64,000 bases of DNA from Companilactobacillus zhachilii (GCF_003606365.2 NZ_CP031933.2:2356001-2420000); one strand, 5' to 3'. Numbered from the stretch's first letter, positions 47,441 through 56,572 are shown. The notes: generated by a model not told the origin, from the letters alone. Numbers and translations are program-made.

Positions 47441-47781
47441 AAACAAAGAACAACCTAGCCGGAAGGAGCAAGAATTTAGATCGCTGTGAAAGTGGCGTTG
47501 GCGCTTTGACATAACTATTTTTGTCTTAAACATGCAGCCATAAACGTGCAACAAAACATAGCTTTTTCCGCTTAAACCAAACAAGACCCGCAATCCAAAA
47601 TCGGATTACGGGTCTTGTTTGCCTTAATGCTCGAAAGCTAACCATGTTTTGTCGCACTCTCTACACCACGGGACGACTTTTGAAATTCGCGGTTTTTGCG
47701 AAGTTCAAAATCGAGATGAAAGACCTTGGCTTTCGTCGGTCCCCATAGCGACCTAAATTCTTGCTCCTGGAGGCGGCCATA
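47441..47781 (-). repeat. C element copy 12, interrupted by an F2 copy
   Basis: Both ends are standard: AACAAAGAACAACCTAGCCGG, and CTCCTGGAGGCGGCC. The outer stem (GAGCAAGAATTTAGATCGC with GCGACCTAAATTCTTGCTC) and arms 1 and 2 are intact. Arm 3 is broken after GGCGTTGGCGCTTT by the F2 copy at 47508-47660, then resumes CTACACCACGGGACG. Confidence 0.92.
47508..47660 (+). mobile_element. F2 element inserted in a C element
   Basis: A full-length F2 copy (GACATAACTATTTTTGTC at one end, CACTCT at the other) lies in the loop of arm 3 of C copy 12. Comparison with the uninterrupted copy at 17342-17543 shows that a few bases of the arm are missing and no clear target duplication is present. Hairpin AGACCCGCAATCC/GGATTACGGGTCT. 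It has no coding capacity, so any movement depends on a transposase encoded elsewhere. Confidence 0.85.
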
Positions 47782-47886
47782 TAATTATTTTATTCAAAAT
47801 CCACCAAATAATTTTACAAAAAATTACATAAGTGTTTAAACATCTTCCTATATAATTATATTGCTCAGTATATTGGAGGTGCTCTC

Positions 47887-49860
47887 ATGAAACATCGCAA
47901 ATATGCCAAAACACTTATAAAATTTTTATTCTTATTAATTTTTCCCTTGATTTTACTTGCTCTGACAACAAAATCAACTGATCATCAACTCAAAGCTGAT
48001 GAAGAAGACGTTGTTGTTACACCAAAATTCAAACCGACCAAAGACCCTAAAAAATTCATTGGAATTTGGCTGACTAGTGGTTACGACTTACAACCACAAT
48101 CTGATTATTACACGACCGTTGGCGACCCTGTTACCATTAGAACCAACACTGGACGCTCTGTTTGGGCAGTTCTAACTGGAATTTTTGACGGAATCCACTT
48201 TCGTTGGTGGGAAACTCCAGATGGTAGTAATTGGTCAGAAGTTGACAAAAGTAATAATGGACAAAAAAAGAATTTCACTGTTACTCCGACCGAAGTTGGA
48301 ACTACTTGGTATCAACTAGACACACAATTTTATACTTATCTCACTTGGTATTTAAAGACCCACCTTTACTCTCAAGTAACGGCCGTTCACGTGCTCGAAG
48401 AAGCAGTTGATGCCATCTCGCTTGATGTTACTGTTGATGATGATTATTTGTACAACACTAGTGATCAACTATCAAACACAACTTACGCTCATGCCAAACC
48501 TACCCCTGTTAATGCCACGGGAAAAATAACTTGGTCGATTGATAATCCCGACTTAGCAACCATCGACGAAGATGGCCACATTACCGCCAACAGCAATGGC
48601 AATTCAGGTACAGTAACAGTCACAGCCACCATGACTAATAGCAACGGGCCAAATATCGAAGGTTCTAAAGAAGTCGAAATCGGTGGTGGTTTAGACGACC
48701 AGACTGTTAAATCCGGTACAAGTGCTACTTATGCCCTCAAAGGTAATACTGGTGGTGATGGAGATGACGACGACGATGGTGCAACTGGAACAATAACTAT
48801 TGACTGGTATAAATACATGCCCGGCTCTAATAACAAAGTTAAGGTAGCTTCTGGAGACAGTTCTACTTATGTTACCGAACTTGTTAACATGGACGACGAC
48901 GAATCCTACTATCAAGCAGTTATTACTTTGAAGTCTGGTAAAGTTACCAAAACAATTACTTCTAACAAAGCCAAATTAACCGTTATCCCTTCTGGTGAAC
49001 CAGACATTGAAATCAACAATACTATCAAAAACGAAACTTATACTGACGATAAAGATACTGATCTGCTTTTGAATAAAGTAATTAATGGCGATAATATTTC
49101 CTATCACAACACCTTAACCAATCAAAGTTTGGACGGTATTCTCAAAAATAGTAACTATGTTATTCCTTTGAGAATTGGCACTCAAGTTAATCAAGTTAAA
49201 CTAAACGACCAAGTCCTAGCAGATGACCAGTACACAATTATAACCGACGAAAGTAGCAATACAGACGATTTAGTTATAAAATCTGGCAATATCAACACGA
49301 ACCAAACAATTAATATCGATGTAGACACCACCGTTCAAAATGTTTCTAAAAATGATAGTTTCAAAGGTACCCCGTATATTTATGGAACTAATAATGATGG
49401 CGAAGTATACCGTCGAGAAACATCCAATGAAATTATCAACTATTTATCTAACCAAATCGAACCAACAATTCAAGATATTGATTACGGCACCATCACCACA
49501 TACTCCAAAAACGTACTCAAATATCGCCCCGATTCATCCAATAACCCGAATAATATTATTGATATAAGCGACAACCGACGAGACAAAAGTGCCATGCAAC
49601 TTTACCTGTCACAAGAAAATGACTTTCTCCACGAAAACGGCGAAACATCCCTACCCGTCAGTTTACGTTATTACAATAATGGGTCACACCAAAATATTTT
49701 AAATAATAAGACATTAATCTCGTCTTCAAATATCGGTGACGAACTAACTTCAATTAGCTGGCAACGTCAAGAAGGATTGTTACTTTACGTCGACAGTCTG
49801 CCGCTATTAGCTGGAAAATATAGTACAACGCTCAACTGGCATTTTGAAAATAGTATTTAG
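47887..49860 (+). CDS. Secreted cell-surface protein (paralogue A)
   Basis: A 657-residue protein with signal peptide (KTLIKFLFLLIFPLILLAL, cleavage near residue 38). The N-terminal domain is repeated in the neighbour. An Ig-like segment (ATGKITWSIDNPDLATIDEDGHITAN) and an acidic tract (GDGDDDDDG) near residue 300 follow. The C-terminal region ends GKYSTTLNWHFENSI. The closing strand with Trp resembles WxL-type wall-binding domains, though the full signature is not present. No LPxTG. GGAGGTGCTCTC precedes the ATG. Probably part of a cell-surface complex; function unknown. Confidence 0.72.
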   Translation: MKHRKYAKTLIKFLFLLIFPLILLALTTKSTDHQLKADEEDVVVTPKFKPTKDPKKFIGIWLTSGYDLQPQSDYYTTVGDPVTIRTNTGRSVWAVLTGIFDGIHFRWWETPDGSNWSEVDKSNNGQKKNFTVTPTEVGTTWYQLDTQFYTYLTWYLKTHLYSQVTAVHVLEEAVDAISLDVTVDDDYLYNTSDQLSNTTYAHAKPTPVNATGKITWSIDNPDLATIDEDGHITANSNGNSGTVTVTATMTNSNGPNIEGSKEVEIGGGLDDQTVKSGTSATYALKGNTGGDGDDDDDGATGTITIDWYKYMPGSNNKVKVASGDSSTYVTELVNMDDDESYYQAVITLKSGKVTKTITSNKAKLTVIPSGEPDIEINNTIKNETYTDDKDTDLLLNKVINGDNISYHNTLTNQSLDGILKNSNYVIPLRIGTQVNQVKLNDQVLADDQYTIITDESSNTDDLVIKSGNINTNQTINIDVDTTVQNVSKNDSFKGTPYIYGTNNDGEVYRRETSNEIINYLSNQIEPTIQDIDYGTITTYSKNVLKYRPDSSNNPNNIIDISDNRRDKSAMQLYLSQENDFLHENGETSLPVSLRYYNNGSHQNILNNKTLISSSNIGDELTSISWQRQEGLLLYVDSLPLLAGKYSTTLNWHFENSI

Positions 49861-49929
49861 TTCAAAGAATCCATCCATTACTTAATTTATTAAATCCAAA
49901 TGCAATAGTTTCAGTAATAATTTAGGTTA

Positions 49930-49953
49930 GCTGTCATCTCTGAGTGCAAGAAA
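49930..49953. repeat. C element end remnant
   Basis: CTGTCATCTCTGAGTGCAAGAAAT matches the terminal part and stem of a C element, then runs straight into the hairpin at 49953-49998. Confidence 0.45.
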
Positions 49954-49998
49954 TAGGGTAGATAAATTTTAAATAAGATTTATCTACCCTACTTTTGT
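49953..49998. terminator. Terminator-like hairpin
   Basis: TAGGGTAGATAAA pairs with TTTATCTACCCTA. Related to the hairpin at 45453-45499 with a compensated base-pair change. Confidence 0.75.
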
Positions 49999-50090
49999 AG
50001 TTATCTCTATAACCAACGTTGAGAAAGAATCGATTCTGAATTGCTGAAACCATTTTTTGAGTGAAAAAAACACTATTTATTCCCAACTCC

Positions 50091-50270
50091 CTAGCCGGAA
50101 GGAGTAAAAAATTTAGGTCGCTGTGAAGGTGGCGTTAGCACTTTAGTGCTTACGCCACGGGACGACTTTTGAGACTTGCGGTTTGTGCAAGGCTCAAAAG
50201 CGAGGTTGGAGACGCAAGGCTTCAACCGGTCCCCATAGCGACCTAAATTTTTTACACCTGGAGGCGGCAT
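50091..50270 (-). repeat. C element copy 13
   Basis: CTAGCCGGAAGGAGTAAAAAATTTAGGTCGC and GCGACCTAAATTTTTTAC form the outer stem; arm 3 AGCACT/AGTGCT; arm 2 GACTTGC/GCAAGGC; arm 1 GGTTGGAG...TTCAACC; end GGAGGCGGCATAT. Confidence 0.92.
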
Positions 50271-50416
50271 ATATATTTAAAAATCCTTTAATTAAATATT
50301 TGAAACTATATTTCTAATCATTTTATTAAAAAATAAGTTTGATTTTCTGTCATCTTTTCAATATCATGTTCTATATGCTCAAAATGGTATAGACGAATAT
50401 TTAAAGGAGACCGCTC

Positions 50417-52378
50417 ATCTACTCAACAGCTAAATTTAAATCGTTTCAGAAATTTCTATTTTTGTTGTTCATTGTTTCGACCGTTATTCTAAGCTTTTCA
50501 AACACAAAAATATTAGCCGCTGACACAAATGAATATCCTGATGGATTCTATGATCCCTCTCCCAATGCTCAAAGAATTGGCCCCATGTACACGACATCAG
50601 GAATTATCAAACAAGTTCAAGAAAATTATTACGTAAAATCTGGTGAAACAGTTGAAATCACTGCAGACGGACGCCGCTCGCTTATCGATGTTCGTTATGG
50701 TAAAAATCGTGCCCTAACATACGAATGGCGTATGGCCTCAGATAGTGAAGCTTGGCACGTCATTGGTTCTAATTCAAAGCATTTATCCTTTACACCAGAA
50801 AAAGACGAAACTTACTGGATTCAATTAAAAATCAGTTATCCTTTTTGGGAATTCATGGCTTTACTAACTGGTGGTGACCCTACGATTAAATACATCTATT
50901 CAAACGTCGCCAAAGTTAACATTACTTCTGAATCAACCAAAACAGACCAACTAGAAATCACGACTGACAATGATTATATTTACAATCGTCCCAACTTTTT
51001 CAACGGACAATCCACTTATGCCACAGCTCATACCAAGCCTTTCAATACCACTGAACAGCCGACTTGGGCATTGCGAGACAAAGATAGTGAATTAGCCTAC
51101 ATTGATGAAGACGGTAAAATCACGGCCAATGTTTTTGAAGGTGACATTTATAAATCAGGTGAAATTCAAATTTCCGCTACGACTAACCATAACTTTTTTG
51201 ACGCCGATTTTCTTAATGCCACAAAAACGATTCAAGTTGGTGGCGGACTCAATGATGTGCAATCTGCCGTAGGTAATGAAGCTACTTTTCGATTAATGGG
51301 CTTTAGAGAGGATGAACCCCTCGGTAAAGATGTCAAAATTACTTGGCATCGTAAAGAACGAGGAAATACCGACTATGTAGATGTTACATCGGAAAACGCC
51401 TCAGAAAATCCTTTATTCTATAAGATTCCGGATGCATCGCCACAAGATGATGAATCATTTTATAAAGCTACTATTGAAACTCAAGTAGATAGAAGACCTT
51501 ATAGATATGAAACGAATCCGGCCAAATTACTAATAGCTCCTGCTAATAAGTCAGATATTTTAATCGAAACGAGTATTGATAACAACACCTTTACTAGTCA
51601 CGAAGACACCACTTCTGATTTATACAATGTGGTCGCCAATGACGAAATCAAATACTATTTTAAAATAACTAATTTTGGCAAAAATAAGATTCAAAGTTCT
51701 GAACTTAAATTTCACCTAATTAAAGGTTCAGAAATAGTTGAAATCAATGCCAATATGATACCCGAATTTCAGGAACAAGGTGAGCAACAAGAAGTCAGTA
51801 TTCCCACAGGTTCCTTGATGCCAAAGCAATCTGTTGAAGTTCAAATAAAAACTAGCACGCCTACAATTAACAAACGTCATAAAATAATTACTCAACCAGT
51901 TTTTGTCAGTCACTACACGGCTAAAGAACCTTTCATAGTGGAAGGATCAGAATTGAGTTTGAATTATTTAACTAATAACGTTGAACTCGCACCTAAAAAT
52001 ATTACTTTTGAACCAATTCGACCAAGTGATAACAGTTATATAAAATATCGACTTCCTACTAGCGACATTCCTATTCACATTGATGATCAAAGACGTAATA
52101 AATCTAAAGCTGTCGGATTATTCCTGCAACAAGATACACCCTTCATCAATCAGGATAATGAAGTCTTACCAGCCAATTTATTTTTCCATCGAGAGAATCA
52201 TGCTTTCCTAGATATCTCTGAAAAAACTTTGATTTCGACATCAGATCAATTCGAGGCGTTAAAATCAGTCGAATGGAGTCACGATAACGGCTTATTGCTA
52301 CATCTGAACTCAAATAATAATTTAGTTTCTGGCGACTACCAGGCACAATTAAGCTGGTCAATTGATGATTCAATCTAG
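50417..52378 (+). CDS. Secreted cell-surface protein (paralogue B) with apparent ATC start
   Basis: A paralogue of the preceding secreted gene: the same N-terminal domain (YYVKSGETVEITADGRRSLID), Ig-like segment (AYIDEDGKITAN), and ending GDYQAQLSWSIDDSI. AAAGGAGA (50403-50410) is followed after seven bases by ATC at 50417, in frame with a complete signal peptide YSTAKFKSFQKFLFLLFIVS...ILAADT. The alignment with paralogue A (GGAGGTGCTCTC-ATG versus GGAGACCGCTC-ATC) places ATC exactly at the start. The next candidate, TTG at 50462, has no ribosome binding site and removes the basic part of the signal. So either ATC is used or the gene is poorly expressed. Confidence 0.7.
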   Translation: MYSTAKFKSFQKFLFLLFIVSTVILSFSNTKILAADTNEYPDGFYDPSPNAQRIGPMYTTSGIIKQVQENYYVKSGETVEITADGRRSLIDVRYGKNRALTYEWRMASDSEAWHVIGSNSKHLSFTPEKDETYWIQLKISYPFWEFMALLTGGDPTIKYIYSNVAKVNITSESTKTDQLEITTDNDYIYNRPNFFNGQSTYATAHTKPFNTTEQPTWALRDKDSELAYIDEDGKITANVFEGDIYKSGEIQISATTNHNFFDADFLNATKTIQVGGGLNDVQSAVGNEATFRLMGFREDEPLGKDVKITWHRKERGNTDYVDVTSENASENPLFYKIPDASPQDDESFYKATIETQVDRRPYRYETNPAKLLIAPANKSDILIETSIDNNTFTSHEDTTSDLYNVVANDEIKYYFKITNFGKNKIQSSELKFHLIKGSEIVEINANMIPEFQEQGEQQEVSIPTGSLMPKQSVEVQIKTSTPTINKRHKIITQPVFVSHYTAKEPFIVEGSELSLNYLTNNVELAPKNITFEPIRPSDNSYIKYRLPTSDIPIHIDDQRRNKSKAVGLFLQQDTPFINQDNEVLPANLFFHRENHAFLDISEKTLISTSDQFEALKSVEWSHDNGLLLHLNSNNNLVSGDYQAQLSWSIDDSI

Positions 52379-52652
52379 AGTCCTATACAAACAGTACGTT
52401 TCATCTCAATTAATTGGATAACGTTGCAAAATGTTTATACTTACGGGTAAGAAGAACAGAAATAGAACTTAATTTATTCCTCTTCTTCGAAGTCTCACAT
52501 CAGTGAGCAACATCCACCGAAACACCCACGATTTAAACAGGTCGCCATGGAGGTGGTTGTGTGAATGGGATTAGTTTTAAAGATTAGATTTGAATCGAGA
52601 TGAGGCAAAATCAGTAACAATTTAACTTTAGATTTTGCAAAATCGATCCATG

Positions 52653-52724
52653 TTAATTGATAAAAAATTTGTATTTGGAGTAAGCTTCTGCCCCTTTAAA
52701 AACCAGTAAGCTGTTAATTTTCAT
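52653..52724 (-). CDS. Possible 23-residue peptide with a strong ribosome binding site
   Basis: GGAGG lies seven bases before an ATG encoding MKINSLLVFKGAEAYSKYKF and then FIN-stop. Only about 30 bases separate it from the terminator 52759-52805, leaving little space for a promoter, so it may be a gene remnant. Composition is not obviously that of a known pheromone or bacteriocin. Confidence 0.25.
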   Translation of the reverse strand: MKINSLLVFKGAEAYSKYKFFIN

Positions 52725-52758
52725 AATGAATCCTCCGAAAAGACAACTAAGTCTAGAC

Positions 52759-52805
52759 AAAAAGGCCTCGGGATAAAATTCAGACCGTGCTGAATCCCGA
52801 GGTTA
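52759..52805 (-). terminator. Intrinsic terminator of the GDPD gene
   Basis: CCTCGGGAT pairs with ATCCCGAGG, with an inner ATTCAG/CTGAAT alternative, followed on the minus strand by CCTTTTTG. Confidence 0.85.
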
Positions 52806-52814
52806 TTTTTGTGC

Positions 52815-53557
52815 TTATTTTTCTAAGAAACTCATTCGATCGGCGATGTTGGTAATGATTCCATCAACACCCCAATTTAATAATTGTTGGGCACGATTAA
52901 TATCATCAACTGTCCATACGTTGATCTCATAACCGTAATCTTTCATTTGCTTAATTTTAGTTTCAGTAAGACCGGCACTATCAGGATGAACAATTTTAGC
53001 ATGGCATGCTTGCATAACTAAATTCCAATCATCACCCAATGTTGCACGACTGAAGAGTACAGCATATTTTAAATCAGGTCTTAATTTATACATTTTTTCT
53101 AGCATGATGGGATTGAAACTTGAGATAATCAATTCAACATGTTCATCCAATCGTTCCAATGCTTTAGCAAATTCTTCAACTAAACGATCAGCTAAATAAT
53201 TAGCATTGTCCCCTACAACACCTTTTAGCTCGATATTAGCGTTTATTTTGTGGATATTAAGAAAATCAATCAATTGGTCCAGTGTAGGAACCTTTTCGCC
53301 ACGGAACTTCTCAGCGAACCAGTAACCGGCATCAGCATTTTCAACAGTCTCACTATCAACTGTTTCGATTGACCCAGATTGATTAGTTGTCCGATTCAAC
53401 TTATCATCGTGAATGACAAAAATCTTTTCGTCCTTAGTGATACTTAGATCTGTTTCAATCCATTTCACTTCATGATTAACAACGACATTAAAAGCCGCCA
53501 TAGTATTTTCTGGGGCTAATGTTGGTATTCCTCTATGAGCAATAATTTTTTCTGCAT
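52815..53557 (-). pseudogene. Glycerophosphodiester phosphodiesterase, start region frameshifted
   Basis: The body is a clear GDPD: EKIIAHRGIPTLAPENT, WIETDLSITKDEKIFVIHDDKLNRTTN and NIELKG, ending in INVWTVDD. These residues form the calcium and catalytic site. A ribosome binding site TTGGAGG and an ATG (53557) precede it but read in the wrong frame: MQKKLLLIEE. With seven instead of six A the start becomes MQKKIIAHRG, giving a normal 247-residue enzyme. The longer open frame to 53717 runs through the terminator at 53601-53638 and is not a credible N-terminus. The enzyme cleaves glycerophosphodiesters to glycerol 3-phosphate and an alcohol. Confidence 0.8.
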
Positions 53558-53600
53558 AGTAATCCTCCAATAAGTAGAGTATACAACAACCCACAAGCAT

Positions 53601-53638
53601 AAAAAAAACCGAGCATACAATATGTATCCTCGGTTTAA
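53601..53638 (-). terminator. Intrinsic terminator after the first nagA copy
   Basis: On the minus strand AACCGAGGATACATA and TGTATGCTCGGTT pair, followed by eight T. It separates nagA from the GDPD gene. Confidence 0.85.
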
Positions 53639-53702
53639 GTGGTTTCTTTGATTTTTTTATCGGTTTAAATAATTTTTTGATTTTGGAATTGTGAAATTGA
53701 TT

Positions 53703-53842
53703 TGGCAGTGGCTTCAAAATGAGCTACACAAGGGCAACTCCCTCCGCTTTTCATACCTTGATAAATCACCCGCAAAAACCGGCGGGCAATTCATCAAGCT
53801 ACGAAAATGCTCAGAAATTCCCAGGCCTGCTCTACTCTCTAA
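53703..53842 (-). repeat. F3-family hairpin repeat
   Basis: On the minus strand: GAGCATTTTCGTAGCTTGATG, hairpin GAATTGCCCGCC/GGCGGGTGATT region, ATGAAAAGCGGAGGGAGTTGCC, TTGTGTAGCTCATTTTGAAG, CCACTGCC. It directly follows the stop codon of nagA. Confidence 0.8.
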
Positions 53843-55003
53843 TTAAGCTTGGTATCTTGAAACACCGTCAAGGTATGTTTCTGACAATGTCATATCGTCA
53901 TCAAGCACGATGAAATCAGCATCTCTACCGTCAGCGATAATACCACATTTGTCAGCAACCTTTGAACTCTTAGCAGCTGTGTAACTTGCCATTTCTACAG
54001 CTTCTTCTTCTGTAGCAACGTTCCAGTCAACAACGTTCTTGATAGCATCCTTCAATAATAAAATTGAACCAGCAAGGTTATGTGTTTCATCCTTTAATCT
54101 AGCTGTACCGTTAGCAACAACAACTGGTAATTCACCTAGTACATAGTCACCATCTGGCATCAAACCAGCACGCATACAGTCAGTAATTAAAGCAACGTGT
54201 TCGGCACCTTTCTTTTCAACAACAATTCTTGCTGCAAATGGGTTAACGTGATGTCCATCACAGATTAATTCATCGTCAACTAAGTGCATTGAAAGAGCTG
54301 CACCAACCATACCAGGCATTCTGTGGTTCAAACCACTCATACCGTTGTATGTATGTGTAAATCCAGTAGCACCAGCTTCAACACAAGCCTTAGCTTGTTC
54401 AAATGTAGCATCACTGTGACCTAAGTAAACAGCAACATCATCAGAAGCAACGGCCTTAACGAATTCTGGAGCACCTTTTCTTTCAGGAGCAATAGAAATC
54501 TTTTTAATCATACCGTGAGCAGCATCTTGCCAATCTTTGAATTCTTCAGCATCAGGGTCTCTGAAGTACTTAGGGTTTTGAGCACCCTTGTGTTTTTCTG
54601 TATAGAAAGGTCCTTCAAAGTGGATACCTTGAATCTTAGCACCAGTGGCTTTCTTATAGTTGTCACCGATTGTTTGACAAATATGTTTTAGTTGATCATG
54701 TGAAGCTGTCAAAGTTGTTGGTAACCATGAAGTTACACCAGCTTTAAGCAAACCTTCTGACATTTCGTTCAACTTTTCAAAGTCGTCATCCATAACATCA
54801 TGGCCAACAAGACCGTGAATATGTGTATCAACAAGACCTGGGGCAATAAACTTGTCTGAATAATCAACAATTTTGCCTTCTGGCTTCTTTTCATCAGCAG
54901 TAAAGAATTTACCAAACTTACCGTCATCAGTAACTTCTAGATAGCCACCGTTTTCAGTTGTGTTTTTTAAAAAGAACTTCTTAGCATGAATATAATATGA
55001 CAT
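53843..55003 (-). CDS. nagA: N-acetylglucosamine/galactosamine-6-phosphate deacetylase (copy 1)
   Basis: A 386-residue amidohydrolase. The metal-site and catalytic residues are visible: H61 and H63 in THIHG, the glutamate in HFEGPFYTEKHKG, histidines in LGHSDA and FTHTYNGMSGLNHR, and the aspartate in LITDCMRAGLMPDG. It removes acetate from GlcNAc-6-P or GalNAc-6-P. It is the near-identical partner of the gene at 55412-56572 (about 26 differing residues by eye, roughly 93% identical). AAGGAGACTAGAAA precedes the ATG. It is followed by an F3 repeat and a terminator. Confidence 0.93.
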   Translation of the reverse strand: MSYYIHAKKFFLKNTTENGGYLEVTDDGKFGKFFTADEKKPEGKIVDYSDKFIAPGLVDTHIHGLVGHDVMDDDFEKLNEMSEGLLKAGVTSWLPTTLTASHDQLKHICQTIGDNYKKATGAKIQGIHFEGPFYTEKHKGAQNPKYFRDPDAEEFKDWQDAAHGMIKKISIAPERKGAPEFVKAVASDDVAVYLGHSDATFEQAKACVEAGATGFTHTYNGMSGLNHRMPGMVGAALSMHLVDDELICDGHHVNPFAARIVVEKKGAEHVALITDCMRAGLMPDGDYVLGELPVVVANGTARLKDETHNLAGSILLLKDAIKNVVDWNVATEEEAVEMASYTAAKSSKVADKCGIIADGRDADFIVLDDDMTLSETYLDGVSRYQA

Positions 55004-55196
55004 TTTCTAGTCTCCTTACTAATTTTAACAATTTCATTATAGCATTAGATAATGGTCTATACCACGGTTAATTATAAATTTTCCTATAAAAGACCACTTT
55101 ACTTAATACATGAAACCTTAGAACTCTTTGTATCACGCTTACATAGTAACAAAGTTTTATATTTTTAGTTGGATATTTCAAAAAATTTTGAGATAC

Positions 55197-55235
55197 AAAA
55201 AAGATGTTAGGATTTTATCCTCAACATCTTTTTTA
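55197..55235. terminator. Bidirectional terminator after the second nagA copy
   Basis: AAAAAAGATGTTAGGAT pairs with ATCCTCAACATCTTTTTT (one mismatch). It lies between the two nagA copies. Confidence 0.85.
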
Positions 55236-55237
55236 TA

Positions 55238-55411
55238 TATAGACAGTGGTTTCAAAACGAGCTACACAAGGTCAGCTCTCTGATTTAAAACGAGTTCCGC
55301 AGGCCAATTTCTTCCGCTTTGCCTAACTTCCCAAATCATCCGCAAAAAACGCGGATCATTCGTGAAGTAATGCAAATGCTCGGAAATTCCCAGGCCTACC
55401 CCACTCTCTAA
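55238..55411 (-). repeat. F3-family hairpin repeat
   Basis: On the minus strand: CCGAGCATTTGCATTACTTC, hairpin AATGATCCGCG/CGCGGATGATT region, CAAAGCGGAAGAAATTGGCC, then AGAGAGCTGACCTTGTGTAG and CCACTGTC. It directly follows the stop of nagA copy 2, the same position as the F3 copy after nagA copy 1. Confidence 0.8.
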
Positions 55412-56572
55412 TTATGCTTGGTATCTTGAAACACCATCAAGATAAGTTTCTGACAATGTCATATCGTCATCAAGCACGATAAAGTCAGCATCACGACCAT
55501 CGGCAATGACACCACATTCATCAAGGACTTTTGAACTCTTAGCAGCTGTGTAACTTGCCATTTCAACAGCTTCTTCGTCTGTAGCAATGTTCCAGTCAAC
55601 AACGTTCTTAATTGCGTCTTTCAACAACAAAATTGATCCAGCTAAACTATGTGGTTCTTGTTTTAACTTAGCTGTTCCATTTGCAACGACAACTGGTAAT
55701 TCACCTAGCACGTAGTCACCATCTGGCATTAAACCAGCACGCATACAGTCAGTGATTAGGGCAACGTGTTCTGGTGTCTTCTTTTCAATTACGATTCTAG
55801 CAGCGTATGGATTAACGTGGTGTCCATCACAAATCAACTCATCGTCAACCAAATGCATTGAAAGTGCAGCGCCGACCATTCCTGGAAGTCTGTGATTCAA
55901 ACCACTCATACCATTGTAAGTATGTGTAAATCCAGTAGCACCAGCTTCGACACAGGCCTTAGCTTGTTCAAAAGTAGCATCACTGTGACCTAAGTAAACA
56001 GCAACTTTATCTGAAGCAACAGCTTTAGTAAATTCAGCAGCACCCTTTCTTTCAGGAGCAATCGAAATCTTTCTGATCATACCATGAGCAGCATCTTGCC
56101 AGTCTTTGAATTCTTCAGCATCAGGATCTCTGAAATACTTAGGATTTTGGGCACCTTTATGCTTTTCAGTATAGAAAGGTCCTTCAAAATGAATTCCTTG
56201 AATCTTAGCACCAGTAACCTTCTTGTAGTTATCACCAATTGTGTGACAAATACTCAAAAGTTGATCATGAGAAGCAGTCAAAGTGGTTGGCAACCATGAA
56301 GTTACACCAGCCTTCAACAAACCTTCTGACATTTCATTGAGCTTGTCAAAATCATCATCCATCACATCGTGACCACAAAGACCATGAATATGAGTATCAA
56401 CTAAACCAGGAGCAATAAACTTGTCAGAGTAATCAACAATCTTACCCTCAGGCTTCTTTTCATCAGCAGTATAAAACTTACCAAATTTACCATCATCAGT
56501 AACTTCCAGATAACCACCGTTTTCTGTAGTATTCTTCAAAAAGAATTTCTTAGCATGAATAAAATATGACAT
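55412..56572 (-). CDS. nagA: N-acetylglucosamine/galactosamine-6-phosphate deacetylase (copy 2)
   Basis: A 386-residue copy of the neighbouring deacetylase with all metal and catalytic residues intact (THIHGLCGHD, HFEGPFYTEKHKG, LGHSDA, LITDCMRAGLMPDG). Differences from copy 1 are scattered and mostly conservative (for example V65C and E75D). It is closer to the agaS/PTS operon, separated from it by 640 bases containing two C elements. One copy may serve GlcNAc and the other GalNAc metabolism; this is inference from position. AAAAAGGGAGAAACGAGA precedes the ATG. Confidence 0.93.
   Translation of the reverse strand: MSYFIHAKKFFLKNTTENGGYLEVTDDGKFGKFYTADEKKPEGKIVDYSDKFIAPGLVDTHIHGLCGHDVMDDDFDKLNEMSEGLLKAGVTSWLPTTLTASHDQLLSICHTIGDNYKKVTGAKIQGIHFEGPFYTEKHKGAQNPKYFRDPDAEEFKDWQDAAHGMIRKISIAPERKGAAEFTKAVASDKVAVYLGHSDATFEQAKACVEAGATGFTHTYNGMSGLNHRLPGMVGAALSMHLVDDELICDGHHVNPYAARIVIEKKTPEHVALITDCMRAGLMPDGDYVLGELPVVVANGTAKLKQEPHSLAGSILLLKDAIKNVVDWNIATDEEAVEMASYTAAKSSKVLDECGVIADGRDADFIVLDDDMTLSETYLDGVSRYQA

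Noticed and set aside
50462..50470. TTG at 50462 as start of secreted paralogue B
   Set aside because: No ribosome binding site, and it removes the basic part of the signal peptide; the aligned start is the ATC at 50417.
52380..52650. Possible C-element remnant or decayed gene between the surface protein and GDPD
   Set aside because: Scattered resemblance (GGTCGCCATGGAGG) but no stem or arm can be drawn with confidence.
53558..53717. N-terminal extension of the GDPD protein with a hydrophobic helix
   Set aside because: The extension is translated from an intrinsic terminator with eight T and an F3 end; a one-base correction at the A run gives a normal start instead.
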